From positions 1,026,001 through 1,090,000 of the forward strand of contig NZ_CP197471.1 in assembly GCF_052180215.1 (NCBI RefSeq): a DNA stretch of 64,000 nt, given 5' to 3'. Below the pieces are notes generated by a model that did not search any database, was not told where the DNA came from, and saw only the letters and a list, made by a program, of their open reading frames with translations. Below are positions 34,992 through 41,312 of this stretch, piece after piece; within the stretch, counting starts at the first letter, position 1, and every line of letters begins with the position of its first letter. A program made the translations under genes and the position numbers. The DNA is from Pseudoneobacillus sp052180215. GTDB lineage: Bacteria > Bacillota > Bacilli > Bacillales > Cytobacillaceae.

Positions 34992-35561
34992 ATGAAACAG
35001 AGTAAAACGTTATTTCTAGTAGAGGTTGCAGTCTTTACCGCATTAGCCTTTTTACTAGACTTAGTATCCAATTTTGTATTTTCAAGAATTTGGCCACAAG
35101 GTGGATCCGTTTCTATTGCAATGGTACCAGTGTTTTTAATGGCATTGCGATGGGGAATCAAAGGTGGGCTATTAACTGGATTTTTATTTGGACTACTTCA
35201 GTTTGTATTAGGATACTCACAAATTTATACACCAGTTCAAGGAATTATCGATTATTTAGTTGCCTTTTCCGTATTAGGATTAGCAGGAATCTTTGCTTCT
35301 CAAGTTAAAGGTGCAGTTCAAGCACAGAAGAAAGGCAAATGGATGACATTAGCAACAATAGGTATCTTACTTGGAAGCCTTTTAAGATTTTTAGCCCATT
35401 TTTATTCAGGCATTGTTTTCTTCGGTGAATATGCTCCTGAGGGCCAAAATGTCGCTCTTTATTCTTTACTTTATAATGGAACATATATGTTACCTAGCTT
35501 CATTATAAGTGCTATTGTAGTTATTTTAGTTATTAGTGCTGCACCAAAGAGAATGGTTTAA
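34992..35561 (+). CDS. thiT: Thiamine ECF transporter S component ThiT (YuaJ)
   Basis: The 189-aa membrane protein matches ThiT in size, with six hydrophobic segments. Thiamine-contact regions of the family are visible as WPQGGSVSIAMVPV (about 34-47), YSQIYTPVQGIIDY (about 76-89) and RFLAHFYSGIVFFGEYAP (about 131-148). It binds thiamine and docks to the shared ECF energising module encoded elsewhere. Start chosen at 34992 (AAGGGGG upstream) although the frame opens at 34947. It is controlled by the TPP riboswitch just upstream. Confidence 0.94.
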   Translation: MKQSKTLFLVEVAVFTALAFLLDLVSNFVFSRIWPQGGSVSIAMVPVFLMALRWGIKGGLLTGFLFGLLQFVLGYSQIYTPVQGIIDYLVAFSVLGLAGIFASQVKGAVQAQKKGKWMTLATIGILLGSLLRFLAHFYSGIVFFGEYAPEGQNVALYSLLYNGTYMLPSFIISAIVVILVISAAPKRMV

Positions 35562-35605
35562 ACCATATTAGGAAAAAAGATAGATCTAGATTAACAACTA
35601 AAGAC

Positions 35606-35637
35606 AAAAAGACACGGATCCATTTCCGTGTCTTTTT
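35606..35637 (+). terminator. Terminator of thiT
   Basis: AAAAAGACACGG pairs perfectly with CCGTGTCTTTTT around an 8-nt loop. It abuts the end of the convergent HPr-like gene and may serve both. Confidence 0.85.
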
Positions 35638-35956
35638 ATATATACATTGTTTTTTTCGAAATCAGCACTGTTTTTGGATTCACTTTCATATAATCTGCAC
35701 TCTTTGTCATCATATCTTTTAACAAGCTAAGATGTTTATGGACATTTCTTCCTTCTGCAATAATTTTAATATTTGTTTTGGGTTGAAGAGTAAGTAAAAA
35801 AGAAACTAATCTAGGTAAATTTTCTCCATCAATAATTTTGTAGTTACAACAAATATAGGTCTTCCCGTCAAATTGTTTAATGGTTTGAAATATATCTAGT
35901 ATTTTTTTTGTGCAAAATTTATTATGCATAGTTAGTTTTGTAGAATTGATCTCCAT
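35636..35956 (-). CDS. HPr-like domain protein lacking the phosphorylatable histidine
   Basis: The 106-aa protein aligns by eye with the HPr fold: FDGKTYICCNYKIIDGENLPRL corresponds to the HPr FDSDIQLEYNGKKVNLKSI region, and TNIKIIAEGRNVHKHLSLLKDM to the final strand and helix. The segment where HPr has the catalytic IHARPA motif reads MHNKFCTKK, without an equivalent histidine, so it should not take part in PTS phosphotransfer. It may be a structural or regulatory derivative. The assignment is by pattern only and could be wrong. AAAGGGG lies 12 nt before the ATG. Confidence 0.6.
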   Translation of the reverse strand: MEINSTKLTMHNKFCTKKILDIFQTIKQFDGKTYICCNYKIIDGENLPRLVSFLLTLQPKTNIKIIAEGRNVHKHLSLLKDMMTKSADYMKVNPKTVLISKKTMYI

Positions 35957-36155
35957 TATATTAACAAACCCCTTTATATCAAGTAGTTATCTTTCTTTAC
36001 CCTCAATCATCTTGGATAAACTAGGAGTTCTATAAAAAATAAAGCTCAGTCTTCATCCGTCTTGAGAATGAGAAAAAAACCATCACAAGTCGCTATACCA
36101 CATATTCCCTTTTTACTATGATAAGAGTATCAAATCGTGAATAGGGGAATGCAGG

Positions 36156-37442
36156 ATGAAAAAATTTCGGGAGATTTTTCAAAATCGAACGTTTCGGAAT
36201 CTTTTTTTTGCTACTTTTACATCCCAAATGGGAAGCACCATCGGATTAACCGCATTTATGTTTTATCTGCTAGACCGTTTTTCTAATCAGCCTATATATG
36301 CTTCCATAACAGAGTTAATGTATTCAGTACCGACATTGGCAGTATTCTTTCTTGTTGGTGTGTTTGCCGACAGGATGGATCGTCAGAAAATAGCGTATAG
36401 TTGCGATTGGCTTAGTGCTATTCTCTCCATTACCTTAATTGGAGCAATCATAATTGGTTGGATGCCTTTAATCTTTTTTATGCTTTTTTTAAGGAGTGCG
36501 ATTTCTAAATTTTTTATGCCAGCTGAAGGTGCAATGGTGCAAGGAATATTGAAAAAGGATGAATACACGACAGCGGCAGGGTTAAATCAGTTGGTCATGA
36601 GCTTATTTATGCTTTTTGGTAATGCTCTAGGGATATTTGCTTATTGGTCTGTAGGAATATATGGTGCCATTATTGTTGACGCCATCACTTTTCTCATAAG
36701 TGCTATTTTAATAAAGTCAGTTAACATTTCTGAAGAAGTACGTCTTCCTAATGGAAAACACACATTCAATGATTTACATTTAAAATTAGTATTTAAGGAT
36801 TTCAAATTGGGGATTTCGTATATATTATCCAATAAACTGCTAAGTACTTTGTTGATTGGTTTTGTTGTATTTGGGGTTGTGAATGGAGGATTTTCTGTCA
36901 TTCCTATCTTTATCTTAAAATATAAGCTTGCACCAAATTCATATGAAGAGCTTTCCATTTGGATCGGTGTTATTTTTGGAACTGGGGTCCTATTAGGCAG
37001 TTTTGTTGCATCGATTTTTTCACAAAAAGTCAAATTATATCAATTGATTATATTTGGTTTATTAGTTTCAGGCAGTTTTACCGTTCTATCATCGTTTACT
37101 AACAATATTTATTTATTTATGGGGCTGATGTTTATTTCTTCACTTGGTCTTCCTTTCGTGAATATTGCCATCGGTGGTTGGATGCCTAGTATTATTGACC
37201 CTAAGATGATGGGAAGAGTTCAAGGGTGGATTAATCCACTTATGATGTTGTCGCAATCCATTACATTAGGTGTCATCGCTGTTGCATTCCCAAAAGTTCT
37301 TACAGTAGAGATGCTATATTGGATGGTTGGCGGATGTTTGATGTTAGTGGGCTTTTACTACATGTTAAGCTTACCAAAATATGTAGTTTCATCTGAAAAA
37401 AAATCTAAAGTAGTTTCTCCAATTGAACAAAGTGCATTATAG
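36156..37442 (+). CDS. MFS transporter (macrolide-efflux MFS_3 type)
   Basis: The 428-aa protein has about 12 membrane segments, the N-terminal start FREIFQNRTFRNLFFATFTSQMGS common to this group, and an MFS loop FADRMDRQKIAYSCDW (about 68-83). It probably exports a drug or metabolite; substrate unknown. It ends in its own terminator just before the sigY-type operon and is likely monocistronic. Confidence 0.87.
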   Translation: MKKFREIFQNRTFRNLFFATFTSQMGSTIGLTAFMFYLLDRFSNQPIYASITELMYSVPTLAVFFLVGVFADRMDRQKIAYSCDWLSAILSITLIGAIIIGWMPLIFFMLFLRSAISKFFMPAEGAMVQGILKKDEYTTAAGLNQLVMSLFMLFGNALGIFAYWSVGIYGAIIVDAITFLISAILIKSVNISEEVRLPNGKHTFNDLHLKLVFKDFKLGISYILSNKLLSTLLIGFVVFGVVNGGFSVIPIFILKYKLAPNSYEELSIWIGVIFGTGVLLGSFVASIFSQKVKLYQLIIFGLLVSGSFTVLSSFTNNIYLFMGLMFISSLGLPFVNIAIGGWMPSIIDPKMMGRVQGWINPLMMLSQSITLGVIAVAFPKVLTVEMLYWMVGGCLMLVGFYYMLSLPKYVVSSEKKSKVVSPIEQSAL

Positions 37443-37444
37443 TT

Positions 37445-37470
37445 AAAGGTGACAATAGTCACCTTTTTTT
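37445..37470 (+). terminator. Terminator of the MFS gene
   Basis: AAAGGTGAC pairs with GTCACCTTT around AATA, followed by a run of eight T residues. Confidence 0.88.
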
Positions 37471-37493
37471 TATGAAAAAAACAAAAAAAATAA

Positions 37494-37519
37494 TGAACAA
37501 AATGTAATGGTTGTTCGTC
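37494..37519 (+). promoter_or_regulatory. ECF (sigma-Y-type) autoregulatory promoter
   Basis: TGAAC (37494-37498), 17 nt, CGTC (37516-37519) match the TGAAC-N16-17-CGTC pattern of Bacillus ECF promoters including sigY, 45 nt before the sigma gene. Confidence 0.7.
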
Positions 37520-37563
37520 TTATGTTTAGATAGGTTGGATAGAGAGCGAAAGTGAGGATGGGA

Positions 37564-38127
37564 ATGGACGAGAAAAAATTAATAAAGTTGGCGATAAAGG
37601 GCGATACTTCTGCTTTTGCTTTGCTATTCCATGAAAACTATCCTTTTTTGGTTAAATATTTAATCAAAATAACGATGAATATAGATTTGGCAGAGGAAAT
37701 TGCTCAAGAAACAATGACGAAGTGCATAGAGAAATTACATCTTTATAATGGAAAATCGAAATTTTCGTCCTGGCTGATTTCAATCGCGACAAATCAATAT
37801 GTGGATCAATTAAGGAAAACAAAAAGAGAACAAAATTGGCAAACACAAGAGCAATCATTTCGCAAAATAAAGTGGCATTTGGAAAGCAGAAATGAAGAAT
37901 GGAATGATGCCTTAACTGCATTAGGAAAGTTATCAGAAGAGGTCCGAATACCGATTATTCTTAAACATTATTATGGGTATTCATATGATGAGATTGGAAT
38001 AATGATGAGATTATCACCTGGGACCATTAAATCTCGAATTCATAACGGTATATTAACAGTACGGAAGGAGTTAAAGCTGGATGAAGAAATCCAAGGTTAT
38101 TCCATTGAAAATAGATCAACAAATTGA
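37564..38127 (+). CDS. sigY: ECF RNA polymerase sigma factor, SigY-like
   Basis: The 187-aa protein has sigma region 2 (about 15-85: AEEIAQETMTKCIEKLHLY, KFSSWLISIATNQYVDQLR) and region 4 (about 125-175: SEEVRIPIILKHYYGYSYDEIG, SPGTIKSRIHNG). SigY is chosen because the gene is followed by YxlC- and YxlD-like membrane proteins and preceded by a TGAAC/CGTC promoter. The frame opens with GTG at 37552, but GTGAGG acts as the ribosome site for the ATG at 37564. The next gene overlaps it by 47 nt. Confidence 0.85.
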   Translation: MDEKKLIKLAIKGDTSAFALLFHENYPFLVKYLIKITMNIDLAEEIAQETMTKCIEKLHLYNGKSKFSSWLISIATNQYVDQLRKTKREQNWQTQEQSFRKIKWHLESRNEEWNDALTALGKLSEEVRIPIILKHYYGYSYDEIGIMMRLSPGTIKSRIHNGILTVRKELKLDEEIQGYSIENRSTN

Positions 38128-38428
38128 AATAGATGAAACATTAAAACAAATTTCTCATGGTCTTGATTCTTTAAACAGTTTGCCATTTGAAACTCCAAGT
38201 CAAAAATGGATTGAAAATTTGGTATTAGAACAAAAGCAAAAGGCTAAGGAAAAATGGAAAAAGGAGATTTTATTATTTTCTCTTATTGCTGTTTTTATTT
38301 TAAGCGGAATCATCATTTCCCTTTATCAAATGCCTATCATATTTATCATTTTACAAGGGATAGGAATTTCTTTTGTTGTTATATACAGCATGATGAACTT
38401 TGTAAAGAAGGTGAGAGGCTATGAATGA
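38081..38428 (+). CDS. yxlC: YxlC-like protein, probable anti-sigma component
   Basis: The 115-aa protein has a charged N-terminal half (EIDETLKQISHGLDSL, EKWKKE) and two C-terminal membrane segments, as in YxlC, the B. subtilis negative regulator of sigma-Y. It overlaps sigY by 47 nt, with AAGGAG inside sigY, so translation is coupled. The cytosolic N-terminal part is the likely sigma-binding region; that is inference. It overlaps the next gene by 8 nt. Confidence 0.75.
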   Translation: MKKSKVIPLKIDQQIEIDETLKQISHGLDSLNSLPFETPSQKWIENLVLEQKQKAKEKWKKEILLFSLIAVFILSGIIISLYQMPIIFIILQGIGISFVVIYSMMNFVKKVRGYE

Positions 38429-38621
38429 AGAACCAACACCAATATTAATAATGTTTGTTGTCATTATTTTGTTGAGCCAAAGTCTTTTTTTATTTATTAA
38501 TGCGAAGAAGAACCAACATAATTATTGGTTATGGGGAATTCTAGGTTTAATTCAAGCTCCATTTCCTACCATAGTCTATTTAATTTTTGTTCGAAAAGTG
38601 TGGCAGAAAAGAATTGATTGA
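38421..38621 (+). CDS. YxlD-like small membrane protein, sigma-Y anti-sigma component
   Basis: The 66-aa protein has two membrane segments (ILIMFVVIILLSQSLFLFI and YLIFVRKV region) and a central YWLWGILGLIQAPFPTIVY motif. In B. subtilis the sigY operon encodes such small membrane subunits (YxlD, YxlE) that act with YxlC; which one this corresponds to is uncertain. It overlaps yxlC by 8 nt, so it belongs to the same operon. Confidence 0.7.
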   Translation: MNEEPTPILIMFVVIILLSQSLFLFINAKKNQHNYWLWGILGLIQAPFPTIVYLIFVRKVWQKRID

Positions 38622-38640
38622 CAATAGTTAGGAGATTTTT

Positions 38641-38844
38641 ATGGAAAAATTAAAACTTCTCTTGGTTTTTATAGCCATCATTGGTCAGCTGGTAGGGATT
38701 GTTTTATTATTTATTAATATTAAAATTGCAATTATCGTCTATATCGTATATGCACTTTCCATATTTATCATGTTTTTCTTACTGATGTTGGAGAAAAGAA
38801 AAGAAAAAAAGGAGGACGAAGAAAATGATTATCGTGACTACTGA
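38641..38844 (+). CDS. Small membrane protein of the sigY-type operon
   Basis: The 67-aa protein has two closely spaced membrane segments (about 5-50) and a highly charged C-terminal tail (KRKEKKEDEENDYRDY). TTAGGAGA precedes the ATG. It lies 19 nt after the YxlD-like gene and overlaps the YbjQ gene by 20 nt. I do not recognise a family; a third anti-sigma subunit or unrelated membrane protein are both possible. Confidence 0.65.
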   Translation: MEKLKLLLVFIAIIGQLVGIVLLFINIKIAIIVYIVYALSIFIMFFLLMLEKRKEKKEDEENDYRDY

Positions 38845-39139
38845 TTTTGTACCTGGTAAAGAAATAAAGGAATTTAAAGGTTTTGTAAAAGGTAATATTG
38901 TACAATCCAAGCATATCGGGAAGGACATTTTAGCTGGTTTGAAAACAATTGTTGGCGGTGAAATTAAAGAATATACAGAAATGATGGATGAAGCTAGACA
39001 AAGAGCCATTGCACGGATGGTGGAGGATGCAAAAAATAAAGGGGCTAATGCCATTGTGGGTATGAGACTGCAATCAGCTGCAATTATGCAAAATACTTCT
39101 GAAATCATAGCTTATGGTACCGCAGTATTGGTTGAATAA
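38825..39139 (+). CDS. YbjQ-family (UPF0145) heavy-metal-binding domain protein
   Basis: The 104-aa protein fits the YbjQ/UPF0145 family: TTDFVPGKEI at the N terminus, SKHIGKDILAGLKTIVGGEI (about 31-50), MMDEARQRAIARM and the GANAIVGMRLQSA segment. Members form pentamers with a ring-like pore; their role is unknown. GGAGG lies 9 nt before the ATG, within the previous gene's end, so it is cotranslated with the sigY-type operon. No ABC genes (yxlFG) follow as in B. subtilis. Confidence 0.85.
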   Translation: MIIVTTDFVPGKEIKEFKGFVKGNIVQSKHIGKDILAGLKTIVGGEIKEYTEMMDEARQRAIARMVEDAKNKGANAIVGMRLQSAAIMQNTSEIIAYGTAVLVE

Positions 39140-39171
39140 TTAATTGGACTCGAAATATTTCGAAAATACAA

Positions 39172-39201
39172 TTGACTTTAGAGCTTGTTCGATGTTAATC
39201 T
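39172..39201 (+). promoter_or_regulatory. Promoter of the bmr leader
   Basis: TTGACT (39172-39177), 18 nt, TAATCT (39196-39201). It lies just after the YbjQ gene and drives the leader-bmrCD transcript. Confidence 0.5.
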
Positions 39202-39240
39202 ACTAAAAGATGAAAAAAAAGGAAAAAGGAGGGCTATATC

Positions 39241-39312
39241 ATGATCTTAGTAAATGTATTAATGACTGCAAATAAAATAAATGATGTAACCTATCCTTCT
39301 GTGATTATTTAG
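39241..39312 (+). CDS. Leader mini-ORF 1 of bmrCD (23 aa)
   Basis: The mini-ORF reads MILVNVLMTANKINDVTYP then SVII. It has a strong ribosome site (AAAGGAGGGCTATATCATG). Its codons for Val16-Thr17 contain GTAACC (39286-39291), which can pair with GGTTAC (39343-39348) in the following terminator. In B. subtilis the bmrCD genes are controlled by the leader peptide BmrB through ribosome-mediated attenuation; this mini-ORF is the positional counterpart, although shorter than I recall BmrB to be (54 aa). Confidence 0.65.
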   Translation: MILVNVLMTANKINDVTYPSVII

Positions 39313-39334
39313 TCTTTTTAAATACGTTGAACTT

Positions 39335-39375
39335 AAGGCATGGGTTACGCTCTATACGTAACGTGTGCCTTTTTA
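39335..39375 (+). terminator. Leader terminator 1 of bmrCD
   Basis: AAGGCA/TGCCTT and GTTACG/CGTAAC form a two-part stem followed by TTTT at 39371-39374. Its 5' arm overlaps the region able to pair with leader ORF 1. Confidence 0.7.
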
Positions 39376-39394
39376 TGTCCAATTTTAGTTATCT

Positions 39395-39427
39395 AGACAT
39401 ATCGCATACTTGCGGTATGTCTTTTTT
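39395..39427 (+). terminator. Leader terminator 2 of bmrCD
   Basis: AGACATA/TATGTCT and CGC/GCG arms with a 6-nt loop are followed by six T residues. TATGTC at 39374-39379 offers an alternative partner for GACATA (39396-39401). Confidence 0.8.
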
Positions 39428-39453
39428 ATTTTTTAAAACAAAAGGAGGAAATA

Positions 39454-39516
39454 ATGATGAGATGGATGGTTTGTCAATTACTAATGAGTAGTGCTGGAGA
39501 GATAGAGAGTGGCTAG
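39454..39516 (+). CDS. Leader mini-ORF 2 of bmrCD (20 aa)
   Basis: The mini-ORF has a near-ideal ribosome site (AAAAGGAGGAAATAATG) and reads MMRWMVCQLLMSSAGEIESG. It lies between leader terminator 2 and bmrC (35 nt upstream). It may couple translation into bmrC or be a second sensing leader; no hairpin follows it, so its role is uncertain. Confidence 0.5.
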   Translation: MMRWMVCQLLMSSAGEIESG

Positions 39517-39551
39517 TTTAATTTTAAATTGATAGTAGAGAGGAGAACATT

Positions 39552-41312
39552 ATGTTATCAGTACTTTGGAAGTTAAAATGGTTTTTTAAAGAAAATTCAA
39601 AACGTTATATAGTAGCGATTCTCTTATTAATCTTGGTGGGGGTACTAGATGTTATCCCGCCAAAACTAGTGGGGATGGCTATTGATCATATTCATTTAGG
39701 CACCATGTCAATGGAAAGGCTCATACAATATATCGGCTATTTAATAGCTTTAACAGTAACCTCTTACGCAATCACGTATATTTGGATGTATCAGTTATTT
39801 GGTGGAGCTTTTTTAGTTGAAAGAAAGCTGCGTTCTAATTTTATGGGGCATCTTTTAAGGATGACACCTACCTTTTTTGAAAAGAATCGTACGGGAGATT
39901 TAATGGCAAGAGCTACGAATGATTTAAAGGCTATTTCCATAACAGCGGGATTTGGAATATTAACTTTAATTGATTCAAGTGTTTTTATGCTAACCATACT
40001 TTTTACGATGGGCTTTTTAATCAGCTGGAAGCTTACATTAGCATCTATTCTGCCCCTTCCAATCATGGCATTATTAATGAAGATTTATGGAAAAAGAATA
40101 CATGCGCGATTTATGGAATCACAGGATGCATTTGGTGAACTAAATGATCGGGTTTTAGAATCTGTTTCCGGTGTAAGGGTCATACGTGCTTATGTACAAG
40201 AAAAGGCAGATCAAAACCGTTTTCATCAAATGACGGAAGATGTTTTTCATAAGAACTTAAAGGTTGCTCAAATTGATTCTCTATTTGATCCAACGATTAA
40301 AGTTTTAGTAGGTTTAAGTTACTTAATCGGATTAGGTTATGGTGCCTATTTAGTATTTAATCAAATTATAACGCTTGGTGAACTTGTTTCCTTCAATGTT
40401 TATTTAGGGATGTTAATTTGGCCAATGTTCGCAATTGGAGAATTGATTAATATTATGCAACGTGGAAATGCTTCTTTAGACAGATTACAAGAAACATTAT
40501 CCTATCAAGAGGATGTAGCAGACCCAACTATTCCAGTAATGGTTCAAACACCAGATTCAATCAAATACCATGATGTGACTTTTCGATACCCGTCTTCTAA
40601 GCAAAATAATTTACAAAATATCGAAGTAAACCTTTTGAAAGGGAAAACACTCGGGATTGTTGGGAAAACCGGTAGTGGAAAAACAACTTTTATCAAACAG
40701 TTACTAAGGGAATATCCAACAGGAAAAGGAGAAATTTCAATTGCCAATGTAGCAATTGAGGAACAGTCATTGGATCAAGTAAGAGGCTGGATCGGTTATG
40801 TTCCACAAGATCATTTCCTTTTTTCGAGAAGCGTTAAAGAAAATATATTATTTGGTCAAGAAGATGCTTCCGAAATGGATCTAGATAGAGCCATTGACTT
40901 AGCAGCCTTCCGTAAGGACTTAGAATTACTTCCAGAAGGGCTGAATACTTTAGTGGGTGAAAAAGGGGTTGCATTATCTGGTGGACAGAAGCAAAGGATT
41001 TCCATTGCCAGAGCTTTAATCAAAAATCCAGAAATATTGATATTGGACGATTCTCTTTCTGCTGTTGATGCAAAAACAGAAAAAAGGATCATTGATAATA
41101 TTCGTCAAGAACGAAATGGAAAAACAAATATTATTACGACACACAGAATGTCTGCGGTTCAGCATGCAGATGAGATTATTGTATTAGATGAAGGAAGAAT
41201 GATCGAAAAAGGAACGCATGAACAATTGATGGAATTGGGTGGATGGTATAGAGATCAATATATTCGTCAGCAAGTCGAAAGTGAAGCAGAAGAGGAGGCG
41301 GTGTCCTCATGA
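39552..41312 (+). CDS. bmrC: Heterodimeric ABC multidrug exporter subunit BmrC (YheI)
   Basis: The 586-aa half-transporter has an N-terminal six-helix export domain (about 1-310) and an ABC ATPase domain with Walker A GKTGSGKTT (about 372), signature LSGGQKQRI and Walker B ILILDDSLSAVD. The residue after the Walker B aspartate is Asp, not the catalytic Glu, as in B. subtilis BmrC, so this half contributes the degenerate site. It pairs with BmrD, encoded with a 4-nt overlap, to export diverse drugs. AGAGGAGAACATTATG sets the start. An attenuator-like leader precedes it. Confidence 0.94.
   Translation: MLSVLWKLKWFFKENSKRYIVAILLLILVGVLDVIPPKLVGMAIDHIHLGTMSMERLIQYIGYLIALTVTSYAITYIWMYQLFGGAFLVERKLRSNFMGHLLRMTPTFFEKNRTGDLMARATNDLKAISITAGFGILTLIDSSVFMLTILFTMGFLISWKLTLASILPLPIMALLMKIYGKRIHARFMESQDAFGELNDRVLESVSGVRVIRAYVQEKADQNRFHQMTEDVFHKNLKVAQIDSLFDPTIKVLVGLSYLIGLGYGAYLVFNQIITLGELVSFNVYLGMLIWPMFAIGELINIMQRGNASLDRLQETLSYQEDVADPTIPVMVQTPDSIKYHDVTFRYPSSKQNNLQNIEVNLLKGKTLGIVGKTGSGKTTFIKQLLREYPTGKGEISIANVAIEEQSLDQVRGWIGYVPQDHFLFSRSVKENILFGQEDASEMDLDRAIDLAAFRKDLELLPEGLNTLVGEKGVALSGGQKQRISIARALIKNPEILILDDSLSAVDAKTEKRIIDNIRQERNGKTNIITTHRMSAVQHADEIIVLDEGRMIEKGTHEQLMELGGWYRDQYIRQQVESEAEEEAVSS

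Noticed and set aside
36641..37033. 130-codon minus-strand frame in the MFS gene
   Set aside because: Antisense shadow; composition is explained by the membrane protein on the other strand.
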